From: Allium sativum
Taxonomy: Eukaryota; Streptophyta; Magnoliopsida; Asparagales; Amaryllidaceae
Reading direction: 5' to 3'
NCBI GenBank assembly: GCA_030737875.1
Contig: CM060910.1
Coordinates: forward strand, 248,838,427 to 248,902,426
DNA length: 64,000 nucleotides
Shown here: positions 25,901-37,134 of the stretch, piece by piece
Position numbering within the stretch: the first letter of the stretch is position 1
Layout: every line of letters begins with the position of its first letter
Notes under the pieces: model-generated
What the model was told of the DNA's origin: nothing
Databases searched by the model: none
What the model saw: the letters and a program-made list of their open reading frames with translations, nothing else
Made by a program: the position numbers and the translations under genes

Positions 25901-25917
25901 TTCTCCCCACCTTTTAG
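25901..25917 (-). other. Polypurine tract of F
   Basis: On the minus strand AAAAGGTGGGGAGAA directly precedes the TGTAACAACCCG start of the 3' LTR. It is preceded by 'gaggacgaaat', as in Tekay/Del-type chromoviruses. Confidence 0.9.
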
Positions 25918-27654
25918 GATTTCGTCCTCGAAATCTCCAAGTTAGGAAGAACATATCCTACCATCCATCATCCATCTACTCAAAACATCATCCACAAGCA
26001 ACCATTGTCCTTAGATGATTTCTAATGCTGTATGAATATATGCAAAACGTGTGTGTACATGTTCCTTAGCTAATGCTAATGATCAGGCCTGAATAATCTT
26101 TCTAATGCAAAATATGTATAGTGCCATGAATCCAACATGTATGCAAATAGTCCTAGTCATATAGATACTATATGCGTGCACAATCATTCATTCATATGCA
26201 ACAACCGCATGATAATACATTCGATTTCATCCATAAACAAGTATAAATACTCGTGCATATGCAATATGAAATGTGACCGAGTCGAGCTAGTATCTAATGT
26301 GTATTCGCGCATCCACGAGCAACCACTTGCAACCACTTGCAACCATATCAATCATAACATGTTTCAAATACATGTTTACATCCATAGGGTTCTACCTAGA
26401 ATTCCCTGAAACAGGGTCGAGAAGATAAACAGGACAAACTCCTTACGGGGTTTGTAACAGAAAATAGGACCGAGAGGACGTCCACAAAAGATAACCTACA
26501 AGTAAGCTCTACAGAAAACAGGGATCAAGGATACACTCCCAAAAAGAGATATCATACGCGTATCTAGTCTTTGACCATCAAAGTCATATTTCCTTGGGCT
26601 TAATTCCATTGTGCCTTGACCGTCCTTTAACTTCGCAATTTCGTAGCTTCTTATTTCCTGTTTCCATAACATGAGCTGGAACTCATTTCTTCGTCGCCTC
26701 TCGTTCCACTTGCACTTATTCTTTCCCTAGAATACTTGACGCAAACATGACTGCGTACTCATGATCTCATGCAAGCTTTCCAAAATTCACTAGTGAATCT
26801 CGGACCTCGTACCACAAGGTATTCCACGTAGAAGAAATTTCTCTTGAAAGTAAACAGATGCCAACCAGGTTATCAAGCGCACTTACTAGGGTGATTTCTA
26901 TAACCCATGCATAAGTGAAATAAACCATCCGTCTTATCGGCGAACACCACTTGATCGGGCTTCAAATTTCCAATAAAGGCATCAAGGGATTCTAAGTAAT
27001 TAATCATGACCGAACCCAAAAAGGTTACACGAGACTTCGAGGGTATTACCAAGGCTAGTCAAAGAGTCTAACTACCCTCCTATCAAAACCGAGAGTGGCA
27101 CCCCTTACTGGATAACCACTTTATCCCCAGAATCCATCCATAACCGAGGCACGTCATTCTCAAATCCAAAACAAGTCATGAATAAATGGACCGATTCTCC
27201 ACAGGACTTGAGACAAAAATGGGATTCTCTATTACGCTAGTACTTAAGGTGCAGAGACTCAACTATCGAAGCAAACTTAAATGATGCGGGGATCAAAACA
27301 AAGTCTTGGCGGGATGATAGAAAAGAAGAGCTAAACTTTTAACAAGATCGGTACCCTAGAAATAAGAGCATACTATTACCCTCCCGATGATCTTGTCCTT
27401 GTCCCATAATACTTAACTATCCACCCCGTTTTACCATGCCAAAGGTACTCTCTCGTCATGGGTTTCATTGTTCATCTTTCTCCCTCCTTTGAGGACTAAG
27501 CCATACCAACCAGTTGCTCATCCTTAAGCTCGTATCCTTTATCCTCTTTCTCACTATCCTTTCTTATAACGCGGCCACTGGTCTCTCGAGAACCACCTCC
27601 ATCGCATGGAAAGCACTTTCGTAGATAGAAAAGACTAGTCGCAGTTAAAACCAC

Positions 27655-27690
27655 TATGACTACAGATGGAGGAAAGAAAGGAAAAGAGAT
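27655..27690 (-). promoter_or_regulatory. F candidate splice acceptor near the lost gag start
   Basis: On the minus strand a pyrimidine tract (TTTCCTTTCTTTCC) leads to CTGTAG at 27666-27660, then TCATA where C has CATG. It aligns with the stronger acceptor at 59870-59889 in C. Confidence 0.45.
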
Positions 27691-27843
27691 TCAATTAAGG
27701 AAACAAGGATAGTGCTAATGGCCTTTGGGGAATAGCCTTTTTCTTTTAAAAGAAAATTTTCTTGAAAAATGCTTCTTTATAAACGATTTTCAAATAGTTT
27801 TCAGAAGGTCTTTAAAAACTTTTGCCCAGTCTAGTAACCTTCT

Positions 27844-27855
27844 GCTCTGATACCA
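27844..27855 (-). other. Primer binding site of F
   Basis: TGGTATCAGAGC on the minus strand, two bases from the 5' LTR end at 27858. It is an initiator Met-tRNA type PBS and sets the minus orientation. Confidence 0.95.
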
Positions 27856-29714
27856 AATGTAACACCCCGCCTCCGCTAGGGTCACTCGCAAAGGAATGCA
27901 CTAGCTTTAGAGGGGCATTATTGGTAAACATGCACAGAAATATCACAAGACAGAACATATAAAATAGCGGAAGTAAAATCGAACTTTCATAAACATGAAT
28001 ACATAAGGTCTAAAGCCTTTTACATCAGAGTACATCAAAACCTGTCTTGCAATAGTAAAGAAGCATAAAGACTTTTTCATAAATTATTCCCCAAATAAAA
28101 ACAGTAAAGTAGCCATAGCCAGGAAAAGTCCAAGCCATCCATGATGACCTTCAAGCAGAAGAAGTCCGAACTAAACAGCAGTGTTTCCTCCCTGTAACCT
28201 GGGGGGGGGGGGGGGAAACGGAAGAAAAGAGGCGAAACAAAACGGGTAAGTCAAAAAGACTGAGTAAGCCCTATCTACTATTAGTATAAAAACTAGTAAA
28301 GTTAACTGTCATGAGAAACTGAGATGAACATAAGCATGATACAAGATAGGTCAATTAAATCAAAATAACAGGATGAACTACTGAACTCAGATAAACTAGG
28401 GTGTCGTGATAAACTACGATGTCAAGATAAAACAAGGTATCACATTGTCAGGTTCCTATCAAGTATAATATCCCAAGATATCTATCGCGTATAACGTCCC
28501 ATGGCATCTATCCTGTATATCCGCTCTGCACCTACCGTACTAGTACCCCAACTGTATTACGAGTTATCCGTGAATGACCCGTACTCAAAAGTCGTGTAAT
28601 GGTCCATGTCAACCTAATATGCCGCATATATAGGTTACTCAACTCATATGTTTCTTTCCATGTATAAGTTCAGTCCTTTGCCGTAGGCTATACGGGCTTT
28701 CCCATGTAAACGGTTTATCCTTGAAGTTGTTTTGGACTGCAAACCTTGATCTAGTTGTGTTTCCTTACCATGAACTATCGCGCGTCCACTTAGGATTTAT
28801 GCCACCTAGGACCGCTAGGGATTATGCTACCTAATGAACGTTTCCGTGTCTCGGTTTGGGTTTTGGCCACCTAGGACCACTAGGGATTACGCCACCCGTC
28901 AACCGCGCCCTTGATCCCACGTATGTATCGTGAATCGTTTTCCATGTCTAGATGCACATGTTCCCCAATGTGCCATCCGAGTTCCGTGCCAGGGCAAATC
29001 AAGAAATACGGAACTCGGTCGGGAGCTTTAAATCGTCTGCCGATGCAGATATCAAGGTCTGTTTTTGTACCCGTGGCTATGGTCCCACGTGACCCCTCCC
29101 TCAACTACTGAAAGGCAATCCAAGAAAAATCATGTATAAGAACCACTCCATGGCCCCACTATAGCCCACTTTCCTACGGGCCAACCTCACCCATGACTCG
29201 ATAGCAAGCACATGGTCTGTTGGGGGTTCCCTGCCTTTCCGCACGTACACGATTGACTAAAGATGGTAGGTAGTCGGTGATGCGCTATCCAGGGAAAAAC
29301 AAGAATCGTCGACTCCACGCTAATCCATCCCAGTCTTTAGGTTGCTCGCATAGCAACCAAGGCATACTCTTGGTCCTTCTAACGCAGACCTTAACCTCTC
29401 ATGGGCCTAGTATAATTACCTGGCAGCCCACAGAGGGATCCCAAGAATATCCTCACGTCCCCCGAAGCTTCCACTTCGGCACCCAGTGCGCTGGAGCTTT
29501 TATCCAAGTCAGATAACTTGCTCCCCCTCGTATACTAAGCGATGACCTACCGTATCAGGTTACTCATCGTTTTGAGAATTAGTCCTATGTCCTTAGCTAA
29601 GAATTATTACTTAGTTACTCTTAACTAAGGTTTACCACTTAGCTTCCTTTCCCGTTATCCTTGATTAACCACGGTTTTCTACCTAGTTCTTCTAGCTAGG
29701 GTTTGTCTATTGGG

Positions 29715-30510
29715 TTAAGTGTTATCATTCAAGTCCATGACTTAACCCGCCCACGAATCACGTCAAAGATTGGCTAAGTATTTAAGTTCAAGACTTACTC
29801 CCACAAGTTGGTTAAGTGTACTCAGAGGCTCATGACTTAACCCTATCAAGTCAAATTGGTCAAGTACTAGCTTACCTTAATCCTATCGGATTATCTTGCT
29901 AGATCGATTAAGCATAGATTATCTTAATCCCATCAAATTATCGAGTCGGATTGGTTAAGTATAGGTTGGCTTAATCCCATCCTCTAATCGTACTACAATG
30001 GTTAAGTATATTCTAAAAAGGTCTTGTGACTTAACCTTATCAGGTCCGCGTATTAGATTGGTTAAGTGTAAGTTACTTAACCCCATCAAATCATCATGTA
30101 TAATTGGTTAAGTATAAGTTGCTTAACCCCATTAAATTATCACGTTAAGTTGGTTAAGTATTGGTTACTTAACCTCATTGAATTACCGAGTTTAAATTGG
30201 TTAAGTGTTTAACTTAACCCCATCGAATTACCGTGTTTAGATTAGTTAAGTGTGGATTACTTAACCCCATCTAATTACCGTGTCAGATTAGTTAGGTGCA
30301 AATTACTTAACCCCATCCCCTAATCATCTTGTATGGTTAAGTGTCATTAAGCAAATCAAATCACTTAACCTACCCAACCTTGTCATGTTTTGTTAAGTAT
30401 CATTAGCCTAACCAATTCACTTAACCCATTTACCCATGTCATATTTGGTTAAGAGTCATTAATCAAATTAACTTAACCCTATCATGTGGCATTAATTACT
30501 TAATGCACCC
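29715..30510 (-). repeat. F 5' LTR: GGTTAAGT / ACTTAACC palindrome array
   Basis: Same array as at 23280-24060, with one extra half unit of about 18 bases near 30235. Confidence 0.9.
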
Positions 30511-30522
30511 CAACCTCTCACA

Positions 30523-30591
30523 TTAGACTTTGTTGTGGTTACTAGTTAAGCCGGTCGGTTCCGGGTAGCTTTACACCACAACTTGGTCTAA
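30523..30591 (-). other. F 5' LTR: covarying hairpin module, copy 1
   Basis: TTAGAC pairs perfectly with GTCTAA (30586) and GTTGTGGT with ACCACAAC. The outer stem is intact here, unlike in the 3' LTR copy. Confidence 0.75.
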
Positions 30592-30627
30592 CCTCGGGTT
30601 CAAGCACAACATGACCAACTTCTCACA

Positions 30628-30701
30628 TTGGGTCCTATTGTTTGCAACTACTAGTTAGGCCGGTCGGTTCCGGGTAGTTTTACGTTGCAAACTCAACCCA
30701 A
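30628..30701 (-). other. F 5' LTR: covarying hairpin module, copy 2
   Basis: TTGGGT pairs with ACCCAA and GTTTGCAAC with GTTGCAAAC, as in the 3' LTR. Confidence 0.78.
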
Positions 30702-31430
30702 CCTCGAGTTGGCCACACTTATATTATCTAAGTGTCATGTTCATCATGTTTCCAAAACATGTTACAAGTTTTTCAAGCATTTGGGTAGACCTAACTTAAT
30801 AGGTAAATTCCCAAAGGGTAGACCTAACTTAATAGGTAAATTCCCAAGCTTATGTTTTTATGCATACTTACATGTCAACTTCCATGTTATATTTCAAGCC
30901 ATGTTTTCAAGTTGTATTTTCATGTCATTAGAAATTACCCATAACATAACCCAACGCTTTTAAACTCACATATACGTTCGCAACAACGTAATGGATTAAA
31001 AGAAGAGACTTGGCAAAGGAATGACAAAAATGGGTATTAAGCCACAAGTTAATCATGGTGGCAAATGAGGCACAAATGTGTTCATTAGCTTGCATGTTAC
31101 ATTATTACACCTCAAAAACATGCATAAACCCAAACTTGGCACATAAACGAATCATGGTGACTAAAGACATAGAATGATGACTAGTAACTCGCATATATCA
31201 TCATATAAGGGTTATGATTTCATATGCAAGTTGACAAGAAGATTATGATGGTTCTCATGTTGCATAATGCAACATTTCAACATAAAGGTTGTAGCTTTTT
31301 GCTCATTAGATCAAGATAATGACTTCATAAACTTGCATAACATGTTAGCATGCATCATTCTCAATGATCAAACCCAAACTTTCTACATGAACATTTAACT
31401 TCATAGTTAATATCTAAGAGTAGGGAAAGG

Positions 31431-31765
31431 GCTTACATTGCTATGAAGGCACAAATCGATTTAAATTAAAGATTGTGATGAAGCCTATGCATGCCATCAC
31501 CCAAAAACCAAAAGATGAATACTCCGAATCAATCAAAACCCCATCTTTATGAACAAAGATCAAAGCTTTTGCCTTGAAATCAACTTGAGAAGCTCTCATA
31601 CTAACATAGGGACTCTCTAATACTCTCATGATCATGAAACCTCTCATAGAAATGAAGTGGAGGCTAGGATAGTTGAGTGGAGGCCATGAGAGTAGCAATT
31701 TTGCCATAGTTTAGTTGCATGAATGAATAATGAGGGTTTAGGGGTAGGTTAGGGGCTTATTTATA
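31431..31765 (-). promoter_or_regulatory. F 5' LTR promoter, leader and donor-like site
   Basis: TATAAA on the minus strand at 31765-31760 is followed by a leader of about 320 nt that contains the 88-aa ORF. GTAAGC follows at 31436-31431. The candidate partner acceptor is at 27660, giving a possible leader intron of about 3.8 kb that contains the PBS. Inferred by analogy with C. Confidence 0.5.
31441..31707 (-). CDS. F 5' LTR leader ORF, 88 aa, unknown
   Basis: This is the first long ORF after the TATA box in the transcribed strand, with a short overlapping upstream ORF before it. It starts MAKLLLSWPPLNYP and ends ...NRFVPS, four bases before the donor-like GTAAGC. It is conserved between the two LTRs, but so is everything else there, so conservation is not evidence of coding. 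No homolog is recognised, and C and E have no equivalent of this length. Confidence 0.35.
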   Translation of the reverse strand: MAKLLLSWPPLNYPSLHFISMRGFMIMRVLESPYVSMRASQVDFKAKALIFVHKDGVLIDSEYSSFGFWVMACIGFITIFNLNRFVPS

Positions 31766-32351
31766 GATTAGGCAAGTGTTTTAGGCCATAGGATTAAACC
31801 TAGATTCAATCCAAGCCACCAAAGTATGTCTTGGGGAAGAAGTCAAGTGTAGGAACCATCTAGGGCCTTTAGATTAAAGATGAACCATGAGAACCATCCA
31901 AATGCAAAATCTGCATTTGAGCGAATCGGCCTACGGGTTGACAGCCAAACACCCTGGATTAACCCCTAGTCGACCCAGCGGCCTCAGGTCGACCTCAAAA
32001 ATCGGCCGGTTCGGTTATTCCCCTCTCCCAATTCGCTGTTTTGAACATTTTTGCATATTTATTTATTTAACTTTCAATTATATATATATATATATATCAA
32101 TATATATATATTTCTCTGCGCAACCCATTTCACTTAATTAAGTATACTTTAATTTGGGAATTTTTTCGTGAAACTTCGCGAGGCCATATCTTGGTCATAC
32201 GGACTCCGATTTTCGAAAACTCGGACTCTATTTCGCGTATTTTTCCGAGACGAACGCAATGGCAAAGCCCGATTCCCTTGATTCAGATTTTATAGTTTAA
32301 TTCTGCCTCCATTTATGTTATAACAGGTTATTGAAAATACGGGTTGTTACA

Positions 32352-32776
32352 ACTAGCTTTTCATTGCTTTAATAAATTCTTGAATCCTTTTGCAATGAAC
32401 GCTAGATCTTCATCTTCGGAATCTGAGTTGTCTTCATCTTTTTCAGCATGAAAAGCTACATTTTTCTTTTCTTCTTTTTGTTCTTTTCTAGCCTGTAAAG
32501 TAGCTTCATAGGACATTAGATTTCCTATCAATTCATCTGGCTTTATGATGGAAAGGTCATTAGCTTCTTCTATTGCTAATACTTTTCCTTCCCACTCATT
32601 AGTCAGAGAATGTAGGATTGTTGAAATGACATCAAAATCAAAATATTTTTGCCCTAATCCTATAAGTGCATGATGAATAGTTTGAAATCGTGAATACATC
32701 TCATTGATTGTTTCATTCGGCTTCATTTTGAAATTTTGAAATTGACTTTTCAACATAGCTGTTTTGGCATGTTTAA
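32352..32776 (-). pseudogene. gag: D gag middle part (UBN2-like), between the F and A2 insertions
   Basis: The frame enters from A2's target (TTTAA) and reads through to a stop at 32361-32363, a few codons before the F target. The sequence has the copia gag (UBN2/Retrotran_gag_2) pattern: MYSRFQTIHHALIGLG, then ISTILHSLTNEWEGKVLAIEEANDL, DELIGNLMSYE, and a Lys/Glu-rich and acidic tail. The frame continues across both insertion points when the duplicated targets are accounted for. Confidence 0.9.
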
Positions 32777-33659
32777 TGTAATAACCCGGAAATTCTGAGC
32801 CAGTTTAAAATTTTTATTTTGGCGATTTCAGCGAATTTTGAATATTTAAAATAGATTATTTTAAATAATATCGACGAAAAATTATTTTGAATATAATTCG
32901 AACGTATATATTATACGCGTCGTCGTTAGAATATAAATATTTATATATAATTATAAATAGAATTGAAAATGGCGCGGTAGTTCGATAATTCGATTTCAAA
33001 CTTCAATTGAATGTACTGGGTGCAAAACAATCTGGATTTTAGTGAAACCAAAAACATTAGGATCTAATTGATAATATCTTTCCGACGAATCCGACAAATC
33101 AAAATTTCGTAGCGAGAATCAAAAGATATGTCCAGTTGAAAATTCTGAATAGTCGCTATGGAATTCAGGCCCTTAAAAATGGACATTTTGCAAACGACCT
33201 CGGATTTCGACGAAACCAGTTTTGTTGGGTCCGTGATGTAAGATTATTGCTAGGTTTCAAATTTCATAATTTTTCGAATCAATATGTGAGCGTGGCAAAG
33301 GAAAACGCGTTTGACCCATTTCAGTTGATTTTAATCGACTGGAAAATGGCCATTTTTCTAACGGTCTCAGAATTCGATGAAACTAGTTTTGTTAGGACCG
33401 TATCGTCAATACGAAGCTAGAAAATATTTTTCGAGAATTTTTAGAATTAGTATATGACCCCGGTAATTTGAAATGTACGTTTAAAATTCAATATAGTGAT
33501 TTAAATGTAAATTTAACCGAAACTGATTCAAACGATCAAATCAGCTTACGATACATATCCCATTGTGTTCGGAATGGGGGTAAAACGCTATGGACGACAG
33601 GCGGTGGACCTCGTTTAGAGGTCGTATGTAAAAGTCAACTTTTTATAAAAATAAAATAA

Positions 33660-34023
33660 TTAAATAATAAAAAAAAAAAAAAAACCCTCTTCTCCCCTAT
33701 ACGTTCTGCCCCCCCCCCCCCGATTTATTTCAGATTCAAAAAAAAAAAAAAAGAAATGAAGGAAGAAGGCGCAGCGGCCAACGCGACACCCACCAGACCC
33801 CCCTCCTCCCCGTTCGCCGCCGCCTGGAAGGACTGCGCCCCCCTCTAATCGCGCTGACGCGACGAAACCCCCCCCCCCCCCCCCCGCTCTCTCCTGTTCG
33901 ATCGATGAAACAAAACTCCCCCCTCCCCTCCAACAGCCACCGTGACAGCTTCCCCCCCCCCCCCCGATGACCGACGCAGCCCCCTCCTGAACTCGAGCGA
34001 CCACCAGTAGCCCCCCTGTAAGT
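33660..34023 (+). other. A2 leader: C-rich segment with long homopolymers, ending in GTAAGT
   Basis: It follows a TATA-like 'tttttataaaaat' near 33640. Runs of 13-18 C and about 15 A occur. It ends with CCTGTAAGTTTTTT, a consensus-like donor at 34018-34023. The G-rich ORFs on the minus strand are homopolymer artefacts. A3 has a different, TC-rich leader at the same place. Homopolymer lengths may be inaccurate in the assembly. Confidence 0.5.
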
Positions 34024-35636
34024 TTTTTAAATTTATTTATTTATTTTTATTTTGTATAAACAGAAATAAAAACTGAATTTTATTTATTTTAAAAACTGAA
34101 TTTTATTTATTTTAAAAACTGAATTTTATCTACTTTAAAAACTGATTTTTATTTACCTTAAAAACTGGTTTTTTATTTATGTTGTAAAGTATTAAAAATA
34201 TGATTTTTATATTTTTAAAGTATTAAAAATATAATCTTTACTATATAGAAATATTAAAAATATGATTTTTATATTTTTAAAGTATTAAAAATATAATCTT
34301 TATAGGATAGAGAATATAAAAATATCATCTTTGTATATGTAGCGAAATAAAAATCCGATTTTTATTTTATATACGTTGAAGTAAAGTGATGATTTTTATA
34401 ATGATGAAATCTATATTTTAGAAAAGTCGAAATCTTTATATGGAAAATAGCGTGATAAAAATATAATTTTTATCTATACAACATAGTAGTAAAAATTCGA
34501 TTTTTATATATTGAATAACGGAATAAAAAAAATTCGATTTTTAAAGGTATGAAGCGATTATAAAAATATGATTTTTAAATTGAAAGTGAACAAATAAAAA
34601 TGTGATTTTTATTTTAAAGGCATCAACAAATAAAAATGTGATTTTTATATATGTAGTGGCTACAGCAACGAAGACGACAAGAATGCGATAACGATGAAGA
34701 TTTATATCAATGAAGTGTCGTGGAGCTGGATAGCTATCAGTGAGAACTTCTCACCTTTCAATTTAAATTTTCTAGTTATATATATATATACTAGGATGCA
34801 GACGGTGCTTAGTAGCACCTGACACCCGTCATCCACAAACCATGGATGGCTTGTTTGTTAAATTGTTTGGTTGTGTAGTTGGTTAAATTATTTGGTTTGA
34901 ATTGAATGGTTTGGTGAATTTGATTGATGTGTGAATGGCATGGGCCTTCACTAGACCGGGGATAAGGCTAGGCCTTGTCCCGTTTCTAGTATCGTGCCGT
35001 TATGCCGCCGAAATTTTCTAAAATATGTTAGAAAAATAAAAATATCATTTTATTTAAAGAATGAACTGAATGGAAATTCATATGTTGGAATAAAATGTTT
35101 TTATCGTTAAAAATATAATTTTTAACGTGAAGTGAATAAAATAAATATTCATTTACAAACCAGACGGTTTGTTTATGTACACCTATTTGAAGGACATTGA
35201 TTGGGACGATAAATTTTACACATCGCCCAACTGCACAAATAAAATCTTTGTTTGATTGTTTGAAACCCTACACGGGTGTTGGGATGATATTTGACGTACA
35301 CTAATCCCGATTGTTTAGTTGTGTGTCGATCGATTGATTGACAGACTGTTATAAGCGTTGAATATTTATATTTGATGCTTATACAGTGTAGAATGCACTT
35401 TGGATGATGGTTGATTATTCATCGTTGTTGATATATACATGTGTTGTAGAAAATCCATATAATTAACATTATATGGTAATTGATTGGGCCTCATTCCAGT
35501 TTCGAAAAAGAAATATTTGAAATGAAAATATTTGAAATAGAAATATTTGAAATAGAATATTTGAAAATAGAAATATGTGAAGCCGTGATGATTAGATTGA
35601 CGCCATTTTGACGTGAACGATATTTATATCGATTTT

Positions 35637-35965
35637 AAACGATTTCGAAATGAATTAAATTGAAAACGATTTTGAAATGAATTGAATTGAAAACGATTTC
35701 GAAATCAATTGAATTGAAAACGATTTCGAAATGAATTAAATTGAAAACGATTTCGAAATGAATTGAATTGAAAACGATTTCGAAATGAATTGAATTGAAA
35801 ACGATTTCGAAATGAATTGAATTGAAAACGATTTCGAAATGAATTGAATTGAAAACGATTTCGAAATGAATTGAATTGAAAACGATTTCGAAATGAATTG
35901 AATTGAAAACGATTTCGAAATGAATTGAATTGAAAACGATTTCGAAATGAATTGAATTGAAAACG
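35637..35965. repeat. 27-bp tandem repeat, about 12 copies
   Basis: The unit contains AACGATTTCGAAATGAATTG. The later copies (from about 35755) are identical and the first few vary, consistent with recent expansion. It is absent at the equivalent place in A3 (about 53520-53600). The ORF of repeated FSIQFISKS on the minus strand is an artefact. Confidence 0.97.
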
Positions 35966-36882
35966 AATTCAAATTGAATTGAAAGCGAATTGAAATGAAT
36001 TCAAATTGAATTGAAATTTGAATTGAATAGAAATGAGTTTTAAAACGAATCTATAAAGAAGAATTCAATTTTGATTTGAATTGAAATGGAAGTTGAAATT
36101 GCTTTTGAAACGAATTTTAAAACTATTTATATAATTCGTTTTAAATAGAAATCGACGAAATATATATATTATATATATTATATATACAATATAATGGCCT
36201 GAATAGAACGCGCCGCGCCGCGGCAGTTCGTGAATTTCGACCATTCATTTCAAACGGACATTACGGGAGATCCGACCGTCAGATTCTCCTAAAACCGGAA
36301 CCGTTGGGTTCGTATCGAAAAGAGCTTTCTAATGAATATTAGAAATTTGAAATCTAACGGTTGGATTTGGAATTATGTCCAAATCAAATTTGAAAAAGGT
36401 CGCTGTAAGTGCAGTTCGATGGCCATTGATGGAAATCGACTGTACAGGCCTTGATAAAATTATTAAAAATAGTAATAATTTGTGTAAAATCATAAGAAAT
36501 GATTTGTGAAGATTTGGGATGAAAAACTCCATATTTGAAAAGATAAAAATAGATTTTTATCGAAATGAACTAGTTTTGAACTAGAAATATAATTCTATTT
36601 GTTTTTAAGTAAATAAATTGAATTTGATAAGGGTTTTAAAAATAACCAGAATTTCCAATGATTGCATTGGAGTGGATTTGAATCGAAATTGTCTTCGGAA
36701 TATTTCGATGTTGGATTTCGTGATTATACAAATGTGGTTGTGGAAATTTGAAAGATATATATATATATATATATATATATCGTTATTTCCAATGCGATAT
36801 TTGTTAGTCGTAGAATTTGATATTGAATATAAGCCGGTATATTTTCTATTCAAAGCCTTGTATTGAATATCAAATGTGATTT

Positions 36883-37134
36883 GGGTTTGTCGTGAATGGT
36901 GTCTTCACTAACACTGTTCTTGAACCCAGTTGAGAAAAGATTAAATCTTTTTATTTAGATTTAATGAAGTGTACCAATTAAATAATATTTAATTGGAATT
37001 GAATTGATATTGATTTTTGGGTTTATCGTGAACAGTGTTTTAAATAACACTCGTTCTTTAACCCGATAATCAATGGAATGTGACTTTGGGTTTATCGTGA
37101 ACCGTGTTTTTAAATGACACGGATTCTTTAACCC
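36883..37134 (+). repeat. A2: three imperfect hairpin units (GGGTTT...AACCC)
   Basis: Units lie at 36883-36927, 37019-37064 and 37088-37134. Each has GGGTT/AACCC outer arms, GAA/TTC, and a GTGT/ACAC core. The base pairs beyond the core change together (AGTGTT/AACACT in one, CCGTGT/ACACGG in another). A3 has four such units. Confidence 0.7.

Larger units (their letters stand above)
25901..27857 (-). pseudogene. F interior: scrambled gag-pol remnants
   Basis: Read on the minus strand from the PBS, it has a leader like that of C, then decayed protease sequence ('ttggtaataccctcgaag', compare 61240 in C). A jump follows to a few RT codons (V-V-F-A-D-K-T-D-G) and then to an integrase scrap (PRFTSEFWKACM, 26770-26815). 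About 800 bases of non-coding sequence follow to the 'gacgaaatcctaaaaggtgggga' end. No ORF longer than about 90 codons survives in sense. Despite that, the LTRs are nearly identical, so this degenerate interior was itself transposed. Confidence 0.8.
21433..32351 (-). mobile_element. F: young gypsy (Tekay-like) element with degenerate interior
   Basis: The two LTRs (21433-25900 and 27858-32351) differ by roughly 30 substitutions over 4.47 kb by eye, plus a few indels. The element is flanked by a perfect TSD ACTAG (21428-21432 and 32352-32356). On the minus strand the PBS is at 27855-27844 and the polypurine tract at about 25917-25901. The 1.96-kb interior has only scrambled scraps of gag-pol, so it is non-autonomous. 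It landed in the D gag gene between the coding blocks at 32352 and 21432. Confidence 0.94.
27858..32351 (-). repeat. F 5' LTR
   Basis: TGTAACACCCC...GGGTTGTTACA, 4.49 kb, nearly identical to 21433-25900. The C-run at 28200-28214 differs in length between the copies. Sense features on the minus strand: conserved promoter-proximal block (32190-32270), TATA, leader ORF, donor-like GTAAGC, paired hairpin modules and palindrome array. Confidence 0.95.

Noticed and set aside
33660..34004. 114-aa Gly-rich ORF on the minus strand
   Set aside because: The composition comes from poly-C runs. There is no domain, and no equivalent in A1 or A3.
35736..35972. 78-aa ORF of repeated FSIQFISKS
   Set aside because: A direct reading of the 27-bp tandem repeat.
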